Shown: in pieces, positions 25,693 through 38,090 of the stretch | How the letters are laid out: every line of letters begins with the position of its first letter | Numbering within the stretch: position 1 is the first letter of the stretch | Source of the DNA: Congeria kusceri | Taxonomy: Eukaryota; Mollusca; Bivalvia; Myida; Dreissenidae | Length of the DNA: 64,000 nt | Assembly: GCA_027627225.1 (NCBI GenBank) | Contig: CM051034.1 | Span: forward strand, 48,465,081-48,529,080 | Direction of reading: 5' to 3' | Program-made: the position numbers and the translations under genes | The notes under the pieces: generated by a model | Databases searched by the model: none | Seen by the model: the letters and a program-made list of their open reading frames with translations, nothing else | What the model was told of the DNA's origin: nothing

Positions 25693-26293
25693 CTGAAATT
25701 CATACATAACATTGATTATAATGGCTATAGGTTTTCTGTTTGATACGAAATATATTGTCAGATGGTAACCCGCATAATACTAGAATGAGGCAAACGAAAA
25801 GCATCTTTCTGTTGCATTATACCAGGCACGAGATCTCATATTATACTGGCTTAAATTCTAAGCAGTTTGTTTTTCATTCACCATCAGTGCAGAAACATAT
25901 AATATCTACTAGATTTTACATACCCATGTGTACATGCATATCCAGAGTGACAGTTCTTTTGCTGTTCGACAAGAATAAAATCGCATAATCACGATTCAGG
26001 ACATGACATGAAGATTGTAAAGTAGGTATGTCGCCAGAAGTTGGCTAATCTTTGACTCGATACTTAGTCATAAATATGTACATAATTTATGCACTGTTGA
26101 AATTTTCAACAATTTGAAAATAAACCAAACGCGAAATGAACGAGCAAACTGAGATGTTCTAATATGTATATGCTTGCAAATTCGCAAGATTAAGAATATA
26201 AAATTGTATAAGTCGTCGCCATCAGATCTTACATAAAGTAGATCGTGCACTTTGTTCATTTTCATATAATTGCTTTTTAATAATACATGAGGC

Positions 26294-28327
26294 TCACGTT
26301 CTAATGATACTGTCCGGTTTAATAAATCTCATTTCTTTTAGGTCGTCAAAAATAACACTGAGTCTATCCCCGAATATTTTAAAAATGTTTCTCCACGTGT
26401 AAGGTTCCATTTCTATTATGTTGTCCAAAATAGCCATATCCATGTCCTGCAATGACAGGGAAAGCTGAGAATTATTAATATGGATTAAAAGTTAACTAAA
26501 TATTGATTATATATAACTTAAGAAATCTGTTTTAAACGACAGTTGAATGAAATGTGTACTTAATGCATAGGCTGATACAAATACTTGATAAACGAACTTG
26601 CGCATAAATATTGATATAATAATGTATTTATTACCGTCGTTGTGATTTAGGTTTCGTTTAGTTCGTGTTTTTAATATTCCAGCACTATTAAAAAATAAAA
26701 TAAGATAAACGTTTGCGAATTGTAACATGTGATGAGTATTTTATTGTAGCAAAACTTACAAGCTTTGGTACTTGATAGGCTACATCCATTTTTGCATATG
26801 TGTCGTCATCGACTTTAAACAAAGGCATTATGCAATAACTATGTGGATTACTATCCGACTTCAACCAGTATAGGTGCAGTTCTCGGTCACGTGATGAACT
26901 TGATTTCAAAGATAACCTCAGGCCTGGTGTTGTATCTACGTCTCGATCATGATAACGATTATTCTCAAAGTGCTGGATTATGTTGCAATTCAAAACGCCA
27001 CTCAATAATTCCGCATTGAAAGGACCTGCAGCAATACGTGCTAAGTTATTTTCATCGCAAACTGCTCGAGTTTTATTTAAGAAAATGCATTTAAATCCTG
27101 ACTAAGCTTTGTCGAGTGTTTTACTAATTAAAGTGCTATGTTTTCGTACAGGGTCTCAATGGGGGTTTACAACTGTAAACAATCTAAATTGCGATACTAA
27201 TATTATCACATTATAAATATTCATAAAAGATATGTTAAATGAGGAGAAAGATTACACATTCTGAGAAAAACATTCAATTATATAATACATGTCGTATTTA
27301 TATGGCTTTTGTCTTGTTTACATGTTAACATCATAATTGTAGGTATTGTGTATAGCCATTGTTTTTACACGTGTTAATACAATGTAGAATCGCGCTAGTG
27401 GATTGAGCGCTCTCTGCTGTCATTTATTAGTTTGCCTCCACAGTCGTACGATCCATACCTGCTTTGTTTTTAGTTTTTTATATTTTCAGCAGTTGTGTTG
27501 TATTTTATCGAAAACTATGTATTCTATTTTGATTACTTTATTTAAATTTGATGCATTGGTATTGCGCCGTTCTATAGTATGGTCATAATGATAGATGAAA
27601 AAACTTTTTTGAAGTCCTAGTCCCTTTTATAATAACAAGCTGAGAATTCATTTGTTCCTACCTGGTATACCTGAAACTACTAGTTCATGCACAAGATTGT
27701 CCAGTGCTAATGATATGTTTTCCTCTTTTAACGGTAATTCAAATTCTTTCAAATGGATACCGTGAACTTCAAAGAATACCCAGGCGGCAATTAAAGGTGT
27801 TTTTGATTTTGTGAATTCTTCCATCAGCTAAATAAAAAAAACATTAGTCACAATGCACTAACATAAAACTATACTACTTAAAAAGCAATTAATATGTGTG
27901 CGGCGATGACCTATGATGTCACATCAATATGCATCAGTTTAAATATCAAACATTTGTTTTGACTGTGTCTAAATCATATAATACACAATTCATTTGACGG
28001 AAGATTTCAAAGATAAAGGCCTGGATGATATGAACGAACCCTTTTCAAAAGTAAAATACGCGTATATTGCAATTAATTAAATTACAAAAACCTTATTCTC
28101 AGGTTAAAATTATTTTACTGTTATGAAACATTAAAACATCATACAAGCAATGGCAAAATACCTGTTTAACATATTTTTCAAAGTTGTCAATTGCAACATG
28201 TGCTGCAGCAAATCGAAGAGCGTCCTTCAAATCTCCATTGCCACAGAGTAGATGACTAATGAGTACATAAACATTCGTGGTTTCCTCTCCGGGTATTTTA
28301 TATGCCGCAAATCCGGGCGCATCCAGT
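26294..28327 (-). CDS. Cassette I: proximal C-terminal module of receptor gene 2 (OTU/vertnin-like)
   Basis: Four exons: a 28,327-28,162 (166 nt, with VYVLISHLLCGNGDLKDALR), b 27,827-27,662 (166 nt, with AAWVFFEVHGIHL), c 27,025-26,760 (266 nt, with LNCNIIQHFENNRYHDRDVD and YCIMPLFKVDDD), d 26,446-26,294 (153 nt, ending in IKPDSIIRT then TGA). Exon a completes the codon left by the constant exon ending at 32,117; the full message from CRD1 is 2016 nt (671 codons plus stop). The layout (a NxY..IS.LL.GN block, a 'LN..I..hfe' block and a final 'xxPLF' block) resembles OTU/vertnin-like proteins of molluscs, with the active-site Cys (V here) and His missing. The family is inferred from memory of patterns. 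Exon d has no match I recognise. Confidence 0.72.
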
Positions 28328-28555
28328 CTGTAATAAAATACAACACAAATAAACTACACATATTATGTCGTTGATTTTTTAGCTTATATGACTCTCTTAC
28401 GACTCGTACATTGAACTCTAAAACTTAAGAACTCATCTTACATAATACTTCACCCAAAATACGACGCATGCATACATCAAATTCTTAAAATTGTGGTGAG
28501 TATTGTTCAAAACACATCATAATAAAAAACAGTTTCATTAATAAAATCATATTTC

Positions 28556-30528
28556 GGAATTGATACGGTTCATAAAGTTCGCGGTATTTGGTTCGCATTT
28601 CTTTAAATGACGTTTTTTGCTTTTGAAATTAAAATGACACATGAAACAATGATATTGGATTATGTTTCAATAATTTTACCTATAATATAGAGGTAAAAAC
28701 GAATTTTATAAATTTTATGATAAGACGCGGTAGTCTACCCACGTCATAAAAAAATCACAATGTTCTAAAATCGCATGCATTTTTTCCGTTTTTTTTTATT
28801 TTCCGATTTCCGCGAAAGTTTCACGTCTGCTCGAATGACGTCATTTCTGATTGCTGCCTTTTCAATGTGCGTCATTTCCGGTTATTACGCTTGCAAAGGT
28901 AAAACAATCGAAAGGAATCCATTAGCGTCAACGTCCAAAATGGTGTTACCTGAGTACGTGGAAACTAGGGCAGCCATTAAGTTTGCGCTTTGCGGGGATA
29001 CTCAGAGGCGAAAACGATTCAATAACTACGGAAGGCTAGTATGATGCCAAGGATTAAACAAATCTGCTGTGTATGAATGGTACAAACGTTTTCGGCAAGG
29101 TCGCACAAGTATTGAAGACGACGAACGAGATGGGAGAACGACAATTGTAAAAGCAACGTTATTCACGTCAGTGAGACGTTTTTGTAGAGGAGGACAGACG
29201 CCGGTCTCTTCGGGAGATAGCACAGGGAGTCGGTGTATCGCACGGTACAGCGAGATAGATAGTACATAACAGGTCGGGAATGCGGAGACTGTGTGCACGG
29301 TGGATGCCGCGAATTCTCACTGAACACGAGAAGATACGGCGAGTGGAGGTTTCCAGACAGTTCATACGGCGTGTGAACAGGGAGAAGGACAGTTTCCTTG
29401 ACAAAATCATAACATGGCTGTTTAATCCGGAGACTAAACAACAGTCCTCACAATGGTCGGAGACCGGCACGCCACCAACAAAGGCACGTTCGTCAAAGTG
29501 TGGTGGTAAATTCATGTTTGTGATGTTTGCGGACAGACGAGGAATGTTGCTCTGCCATGCCGTCTCTCCCCATGCAACTGTCAACTATGAGTATTACTCA
29601 CAAGTAAATTTAATCACATCGTATTATATCGAATAAAATTTAAATAAAGGTATATTAGTTATATATATTTATTACAAAACGACACGTATTGATTTTTACA
29701 ATATTAAGACTCGAATTAAAACAGTTGTAAATTAATTGAATTAATTCAACCAAAAATCTAACACGTTAATTAAATTCTCACACCGAAAAAAGCTAAAATG
29801 TTTTGACTGATTTTAGGTGCTGAGACGTGACTTGCAGCAGGCTGTGAAGAAGAACCGACCAGGTACGACGCTGAGTGACTATTTATTGCACCATGACAAC
29901 GTACCATCGCACGTGTCGAAGGTCACACGTCTGGAGATGTCGTTACTTGATCTCGACACGATCGGGTATGCGCCGTATAGTTCGGACTTAGCGCCGAAGG
30001 ATTTTGCTATATTTCAAGAGGTATAGTTGTTTCTTTATCAATAACATAATAAGTTGCTAAAGTAAATTCATACTTAGAAACAAGATAAAATTTATATCAA
30101 TAGCTTAAGTCCGTTATCTACCCACAGGTCAAGCCGCAGTTAAGCGGATACAGATTCGCAGACCTGCCTGGGGTAAGGAGTGCCGTGAATCGGATTCTCA
30201 GCACGTGCGACGAGTCCTGGTACAGGAACATCTTCTTCCGATGGGTCGACCGTCACCGGAAGTGTGTTGCTACCAGAGGGGTATATTTTGAAAAACTATG
30301 ATATGATATCCCAAGAAATGCGCTATCATATTTACACAGTGAGTGAATTGACGTTGCCTGGATTTTGTATCGTTTAGTGTTTTATGTGTTGTATCGTACA
30401 TCGCTGATATTGGCAATTGTGTTGTAAATGTATCATTCTATGTCATGTAAAAAAAATCAAAACTCTTGGGAGTCTAGTTTTTATTTTATAACAAAATTCC
30501 ACGAACTTTTTGATCTCCCCTCGTACAT
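28556..30528 (+). mobile_element. Mariner-type DNA transposon, degraded
   Basis: The right end (about 30,440-30,528) reads, in reverse complement, 'acgaggggagatcaaaaagt' followed by 'tcgtggaattttg', a typical mariner end. The left end near 28,560-28,600 keeps a weaker match ('gttcataaagttcgcggta'). The transposase relic between them is on the plus strand. The element sits in the 3.8 kb intron between the last constant exon and cassette I of receptor gene 2, in the opposite orientation. Confidence 0.75.
28940..30301 (+). pseudogene. Mariner (DD34D) transposase relic with two intron-like gaps
   Basis: Starts at an ATG with LPEYVETRAAIKFAL, goes on with AVYEWYKRFRQGRTSIEDDE, RRLCARWMPRILTEHEK, LLHHDNVPSH and YSSDLAPKDF, and ends at TGA 30,299-30,301. 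The second and third catalytic Asp (HHD and PKD) are 34 residues apart, the mariner DD34D spacing. It is broken: TGA at 29,041, a frameshift at about 29,150-29,190, TAG replacing a Tyr near 29,255, and loss of the GDE residues that normally follow IIT, which removes the first catalytic Asp. Two gaps, 29,604-29,816 (213 bp) and 30,021-30,127 (107 bp), begin GT and end AG, and removing them restores the frame exactly (SQ|VL and QE|VK). Mariner transposases usually lack introns, so these are odd. It cannot be an active enzyme. Confidence 0.85.
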
Positions 30529-30959
30529 CACGTTCTTTTAATATGAGTGTGATTTTTGCATTAGTCGTATTTACAGTTTTCATATAAATGCTTTATTACA
30601 TTACATGTACAGATGTATGTTTAACGGATGTCCGACGTAAGCAATTATAAACAACTTGTAAGTCAATGAAAATGAAAATCATAATGTTACGTCTGTTTAA
30701 ATTTAAAGAAACTTAAACTGTTTCAGCACGATTTATAGTCTTATGAAAAAAAATTCTTATGCAAACTCACGCATGAAGTATTAACTAGTTGCGTAGTGTC
30801 ATACTCCGCAGAATAAAAAAAGAAAAAAAAACTTGGAAATTCCATGCAAATGAAAGGTATAAACACCTATCACTGGCATTAAATGCAACCCAAACAAGGT
30901 CTTAGTGTAAGAACATTTATATATGAAGTTTAATCACAACCTCCCAATTTGATCGCGAG

Positions 30960-31310
30960 TTCTTGGGTATGAAATTTTTTTCTATTTTTAGCAACAGTGA
31001 CCTTGTCTCCACCCACCCCATATATAATCCCAAGAGATGTCTCGATATAAGGTATCTACATATGCACTTTTATTGCAATATCTCAATATTTCATTATCTA
31101 GTCGTTCTCAAGTTATTAATCGGAAACCGTTTTTTCAATTTCTTTGTAACGGTGACTTTGACCTTGATCACAGCAACCTTATATGAATCCCAAGCGAGGT
31201 CGGAATATTTAAGTATTAAGTTTCATTACAATATCTCAATTCTTTCTAAAGTTTGATACGTAGGAAATCAAAAGTTGACGCCGACGCTACGCCCGAAATT
31301 AAACTACATA
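30960..31310. repeat. Bivalve-type dispersed repeat
   Basis: Two halves share 'aac(a/g)gtgac(c/t)ttg', 'atcccaag(a/c)gatgt' or 'gaggtc', and 'caatatctcaat', followed by 'gttgacgccgacgctacgcc'. This is a phrase found at the end of many mollusc intronic repeats. It has no coding potential and lies in an intron of receptor gene 2. Confidence 0.65.
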
Positions 31311-32116
31311 CCCCAATCTAATTAACAAAATGTTTCTTCTAAATCTTTGGTTAAAATGTTCCGTTCGTCAAAGACTTGCTTTTATGTTTGAATGATCACC
31401 GGCTATCGGTCAACAGTCACGAATCGGTTTAGGTACATACTTAATATAAATAATAGGAGATTTTTATGCACAGCAAACAACCTTGCAGTGTGCATTTTTT
31501 GTGTTTAATACACAATTATGTGAACTACAAAATTAAAAAAATATATAGTTGTGTAACTGCAAAGTACAGTCTCTTTAATGTCTCTTAGTAATAACCTTTA
31601 GGTCACAATACACTAAGTAAATAAGTCATGTAGGGCTGTACTCTCTATAAATCAACAAGTTTAGCTCGAAGAAATGTTTTTAGGTTTAGACACTTGCTTT
31701 GATATTCTTGTTTGGAGATGTTGGTAGGGTAAAAATTTGTGTGCACACATAATTCACTGATATGTTTTAAGATTAGAGACTACAGTATGACACTTGCGCT
31801 GAGGCGGGTTACATTCAACTAGAAAATAGCCGCTAAAAAGATGGTGATAAAACAGTTAACTTTGTTTAGTGTCGAGCTCTTTCTAACACAATACATCACA
31901 TACCCTTTGTATTGCTTAAATCAATTTAACTTAGAATGCTCTTTAAGAAAAGGTATGGTTATGAGAGTCCCTATGTGCAAAATGTTGCATTTATGTTTGG
32001 TTAAATTTATCGCTTTTACATTAAATTACATAAACATTGGAATTAAATTATTGTAACATTTAGGGTTAATAACAAGATACAACCAATAACGTATGCGTTA
32101 ACGCAGGCAAACTTAC

Positions 32117-34766
32117 GCATGAAGTGTAAGACATGAGGACGGCTCAGTCACTTCACGATTTTGTAAATCATCATACTCGTAACAACATTCGTCTGATATT
32201 AGCTTCAAACAGCTCTCGTAGTTGAAATTGTTTTTGCCGCATAGATTTGCGTAGACTTTTTCACACCAAACCTGCGAAAAAAAACAAGAATGTGTTATTC
32301 AGTGCACACAAAGCAAAAAAGTACTTCCGACATTGACGTCATTTGTTTTGTTTTATCAGTAACAGAGAAGTCACAAAGAATCGGTATTACTGAATGATGT
32401 TCCTTTTAAAGCGGTGACACGCCTTTGAACGTTCGCGCGTGAAGATATTCGGGTAATAGAAAAATGTAGTTCTCATTGTAACTGCAGATATTTATTTGCC
32501 AGATCATGCTTGAATCGCAAAAAATGTTCACTTTATCGTTAGATGTGTCGTTCTGGTACGCGTTTTCACTGTTATTGAGATATGTTTGTTAGAATAAATA
32601 TACGATATTTTATATCTACTGTGTGTCGCTCTAATGCGCGGTTAATAAACCACTCGGGATTGAATTCCTATGCATCAAACCTCATAACTGTTGTTTCTGT
32701 TTTCGTGGTTGAATTCCTTGCAAAATACATCAAAACTTGTGCTTGATACAAAACAAAATAACGAACATTATATTAACATGTAAGACGTTTTTTTTTATCT
32801 TTAGGACTTACCTGCCCAAAATAAGTTGGTCTTGTAGATTCTGAAGGTGCTATTTTAGCAGCAGTCTTCTCAGCTTCGACTGAAACATAAACATGAACCA
32901 AAAAAGGGACCCTCACTGGAAAGGTTTTTTTCTCTTTGCAAATGGGAACCAAACACTAAATTGAAATATTAGGTGCTGTAGTGTAAAATAGTGTAAACCT
33001 AATACTTTACTATATTAAAACAAAAGGTTTGCTCTACTAAACAGATAAGTCGTTGCTTGCGTTATTTCTAACACACTCCGCCACTTACATTAACCACTTG
33101 ACTGAAACATACGCTTGGAGCATGACCAGCATACTATTCCGAATGCATTTTATAGACAAGGGAGACGACACTTGTAAATATAGTTTGCAAAGTAGTCCCA
33201 AATGAGACATAGTGAAGTGAACAAACTTTATCATTTCACTCATCCTATATTGAAATTATCAGATGTCCTTCTTTAGTATTTTCCACTCGCTCACCATGTA
33301 GCATGAAATAAAGCTTTTGTCATCGGCATCCAAACAAAATTACCAAATTCAACTAATTATGCATCATCTATTAAGGTAAGGAAACTAAGAGGTGTATCTA
33401 TTTATTTATAAATAAACGTTTCAAATAACGTTTTCCTTTTATATTTGGGGGAAGCTAGTAAAGTTACAAAGGTATTTAGACTTTAAGCATATTAAACATG
33501 CAATAGGATTGTATTGGTAGCTACATGTTTATATTAACCATGAAACGCTTTGCTTCTCACACTGCGATTCTTGCTTCAATGAAACATAATCGGATTGTTT
33601 TTTTCTTTGCCGTGTAATGCCGTCTATTGTGGTCTGGTTTAAAACTTTTTTGTTAAGTATATATTCAGCAATGCATATACAATGTAAGCATTTTTATAGT
33701 TTTACTGTCAGATGTTTATGTAATATTGTTGAACTCCCAAATGCTGGATCTTGATGATGTGTTTAACTACTGAAATACAATTCATTCAATCTTTGCAAGG
33801 TGTTCATTTTAACAAAGCATATTTTGAGACGTTCCTTATCAATATAAGGGCTTGCATTTCATATAGTGATAGAGTGGGCGAAACAAAATCGATGCACTAA
33901 CCTTGTGAGTCTTGGGTTTCATCTGTGGTTGTCACGTCCGGACTTGTTGCATCATTACTTTCCACTGGGTTAACGCCTGGATACAACGAATGTCAAACGA
34001 AATCTAATGCAATATGTCTATGTAAAATATCATGTTAATGGCCTGAAATACGCTGTAAAATGGATGTAGGCAAAAATTAAATGTTGATGTGTAACCGATA
34101 TGTGATCCAAGCTTTAGCTTACGTTTATCTAATTGGGTTCCGGATAGGGTACGTTTAGAATTGCTGATTGCAGCTTATTGAATTGTAATGTATAAATAAC
34201 ACATTACTGTTGAGAGCGTATTAATAAGTGTCAAAATCCCCTAATACAATTTAGGCGCAATTTGCTAGCCGGCGAAACATATCATATGTTACTTCAGCGT
34301 ATCTATGTATACATTACTTATTATATTGTATTTAAATAAATAACAACATAAAACACTATAACGCATGTGCACACATAACACAAATGATATTTATACACAT
34401 ATTGGAAAATTGTTTACCTATTGATTCTTGCGATGGATCCATATGCTCATTGGATCTTACGATTACAAGCACTTGTGTTGCCGATTCTGGTTGCAAAGGT
34501 ATGCATTCTAAATATGGAAAAACATAGCGTGTTTAAGGTTTTATAAAACATATGTTTGAAGCTGCAATCATTTTATTTACCAGAATATTTGATATTTTAG
34601 GTCTGGCTTTTTTATTCAAAATCTAGTAATAATCGATGAGCCTAAATTGTTAACATGTACACTAACCGTCTTACTTTTATTGACATTATTATATTACATG
34701 TAGAAGATGTATGTTGGTATCATTTCAGAGTGAAGCTCATGCCCTATGAGTATACATGATTTTAAC

Positions 34767-34833
<67 letters not shown>

Positions 34834-37800
34834 TCGGAAATGGCGATTTGCGTTTAATTAGTAAGGCGCTTTCACCTCACGACTAAACGTATGATTATCT
34901 CATTTTTATGTCAAATAACTAAAATGCAATATTTATTTGATATTTAAATATAAAAATTTCATCCAACTGTTGCAACCAATATACTCAAATTTCGCAAATA
35001 CGGTTTTCATTGTTCTACTACGCAATGAGTGTCTGCACAAGCTGCAAAAACAAGATGGAGATCTTCATCTTGAGCGTTTAACTTACAAGCCTTCAGGCAT
35101 GCCTACTGAGATATCTGATATTAGTTTTAGTTTTTATCTGCACTGCTGCAAATTATATGCCCTATATTTTTTAAGTGCCAGACAAATACTGTAAGAGATC
35201 AATTTACTGTTTTTAAAACAATAAGCAGTTGACGCTTAATATTCGTTGTACGTGGCAAAAAGTGACAATGATGTCAGCGAGGTCAAAACGGCAATCGCGC
35301 CGTGGGGTGATAGTGGTTTAGTGCCTCTTTCGTAAACATCAATGTTCGGCTCAAAATGGTTTGAAGGTTTAACACATAGTCCATATAAATTTCTGCCCAG
35401 TCTAAGAAGTTATTGAACAACATTCGTAGTATAATTTGGAATATGTGTTGTTAGCTGTGCTTAGATCTGTCTTTTCTATGAACGCAATACAGTTTTATGT
35501 CATCATTTCAAGCATAAGATTTTTCTTAATATATCTTGAACTGTAAACAGGAAACATCAAAACGACTTTGCATTCCAAATTTGCAGACGTAATAACCGAA
35601 ATCCCATACATCGTCTAAATAAATAACATAAAACATATTATTCATTATATTGTTTAATTGTAAACTTGTTTTTAATTCTATTTTAATATAGAATCTTTTA
35701 ATATTGCTTTCGCAGTGTTATCTTTCTTACCAGGTGAGTCACTCCTTTCTTGTGCATCCAAAAGTGATAACTGCCTTCCTGTGAAAGGAACGAAACATTG
35801 ATTTTACTAGTATATTGCGGTGATATCTAATTTGATTATATTTGTGTTTTGTGTTTGATTGGTGTTGTTGTATTGTGTTGTTTTGTGTTGAATTGGCATT
35901 TGGTCACTTGTTCTAAATAGGACCATTTGTTGTTAATAAGGGTTTTTCTCCTGCTGATGCAGCTGGGCTTTCACTTATTTTTATTCATCAGTTATATAAT
36001 ACTGAAATAGTTTAGCTGTATTTTAAACGTGTATGTGTACGTTTTATGTTTTGATGTAGATTATTTAAAATCACAGCAAACCATCAAAAATAGGAAGATT
36101 TTGACAACGGACCGAAGTCACGATTACGCTTTAGAATTATTTTACCTTTGCTATGCGCAAACTTACCTTTTATGTATTTACAAACTTCAACTAACATACT
36201 CGCTCCGGTTATTAAAATAGCAGCTATGACTATCACCCAATACATGTTCATATTTAGTATTTGCGGCTTGTATGGGTTTTCTGGAAGTACACAATAAACT
36301 AAATGAGATAAAACTACAAAGCTTTGTAATACAACACACATATTTGCCTTGAAAATATACATTGAATTAAGTTGCTGTTCTAGTAGTTATTGTCTTGCCT
36401 TTTTAAATAATAGACTTCTTAAATAGTGAATTATTATAAATATTTCCTTTCTTGTCTTCTGTACGGAGTGACATTTAATAATGCTACTTTTCAAACGTGA
36501 TTGTGTAACTCTCGTGACTTGTGAGATACAAAGATGGCTTTGTGTAAACTTCGACAAAGACGCTGTAACATTCTCAGTTGATATACAAGTTTTATAAAAT
36601 GTTCAAAACGTTAGACGTGACACTGTAGTACAACGCATTTTCATGTATGGAACAAAAACAATACAATAACGTTAATATCGTTTTAATCCAAACGTCTGTA
36701 TGTCTGTTAAATACAAACCGGTAGACAAATATGCTGCTTTGTCTTCAATAACGGTGGTAAAAAACGATGTTGTTTCAGGTGGAGAACTATGAAAACAATG
36801 CACGATAATTATTTTTATAAATCACAAAACTGGTACACCAATCAATAAATGGTATGTTAGTACGTTTTACATATATGTGAACAGACACACATTACCGTTA
36901 AATCTTAGCATGCATGTACGGTTAGCTTAAAAAATTATATACATACATTGTATCTTTAACATATATAACACATACAAAAAAATAAAACATTCATTGAAAT
37001 CAATGTCTTTGAGAACAATAGATAAACATGAAGTTTCCATGCGCCATACATTAAAATGACATGTGTGTCATACGTTATATTTTGTAGGCAGTTATTGGAC
37101 GTTTCCGGTCTTGCAAGTCCAGCAGGACATTCCTTAGCACAGCTGTAATCTGGAAGAACATAAAACTAGTATATATAAAAGGTAAAAATACTTACCAATA
37201 ACTTGTTTTCATATTGGTGATGCCACAGGTAAGACTGTTGAATGACATACATGCCCATTTTGATGAAATGGTGAATATTATATTACCGCTGATATAGTAA
37301 ATACTTTTGATAAGTTATTTTTAAGATCTCTTTAGAAAACACAGAAACAAAGCTCACTTAGCAAAAGTTCTTCACCATCCGGACATTTTGTCTTGAAGCA
37401 ACGTTTATTTTCATAAAAGCACATATCCTCTGACAGTGCAGCATATCCGTTTCTAGCATCACATCGACAATAGCCGTCGGTTTTTGTCCGTTCTCTATAT
37501 GACACGTTTCCACAGTCTATCTTGTGGACCTGCTCTGTACACATATTTGTTTTTACACTGGGACATTCGCTGAATGTTGCGGATGATGTATTATTGCGGC
37601 CATTGAACCTGTTCCTTTTGAAGCATGGTAGGCAATGTACGGACGCTATCGCTTGAACTGCATTACTGCTTGTTCTGTTTATTGATATCCAAGGTTCTTT
37701 TCCTAGGGAAGAATTGTACAAACATGTATTATGTGTAACATACACGTAAGTGTATTTCGTATTGATCGTGTCATGACAATTGTATAATGGTGATAAGGTT

Positions 37801-38090
37801 AATGTTGTTCATCTAATACTTTCAAAGCGTTTAGCAAACCGATTTCAAGACAGTAAAGCCTAACCTTCCGGGCAAAATATTTCTTTGGCACAGCTATCGA
37901 TAAACTGTTCCTTGTTGCGAAAATTCCTAGCGCAGTGATATCTGGTTGCGGGTGTGCAGTTTGCATGTTGGTCCTGGCAATACCACTGACAGGACCCATA
38001 TGTAGGACAGTAGACGTTAAACTCCTGAATTTTCAGGCTACACGGCTCACAATCCAAACGCATGGAGTGTTCGCATAATACAGTAGGAAT
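32117..38090 (-). CDS. Receptor gene 2, constant part: cysteine-rich ectodomain, TM and linker (TNFR-like)
   Basis: Ten exons in transcript order: CRD1 38,090-37,865; CRD2 37,702-37,358; CRD3 37,149-37,074; stalk 36,786-36,719 (SPPETTSFFTTVIEDK); TM 36,280-36,167 (MYWVIVIAAILITGASMLV); linkers 35,778-35,731, 34,507-34,418, 33,976-33,902 and 32,879-32,812; last constant exon 32,271-32,117 (VWCEKVYANLCGKNN, YESCLKLISDECCYEYDD). Phases agree at every junction and sum to 1265 nt, leaving two bases for a cassette. The ectodomain has about thirty cysteines with CPTYGSCQWYC, CPSVKTNMC and GYCRCDARNGYAA, plus N-glycosylation sequons (NRT, NTS, NVS). It is type I, with short basic residues after the TM. 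The linker holds PSQE and PVESND, which fit TRAF-binding consensus patterns. I call it TNFR-like with moderate confidence. The signal-peptide exon was not found; the first exon should end in phase 0 upstream of 38,090. Confidence 0.75.
34767..34833. repeat. (AAT)n microsatellite
   Basis: About 22 uninterrupted AAT units in an intron of receptor gene 2, between two linker exons. Such a run is likely to vary in length between individuals. Confidence 0.95.

Noticed and set aside
27389..27450. Possible tRNA-like sequence ('gctagtggattgagcgctct')
   Set aside because: Only an A-box-like word is present; no B box or stems.
21923..28327. Death domain in the receptor tail
   Set aside because: Exon patterns do not show the death-fold helices and Trp positions I would expect; OTU/vertnin-like blocks fit better.
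36084..36362. Stand-alone 92-residue membrane protein
   Set aside because: The hydrophobic core is the 114-nt TM exon of receptor gene 2; the rest of the frame is intron.
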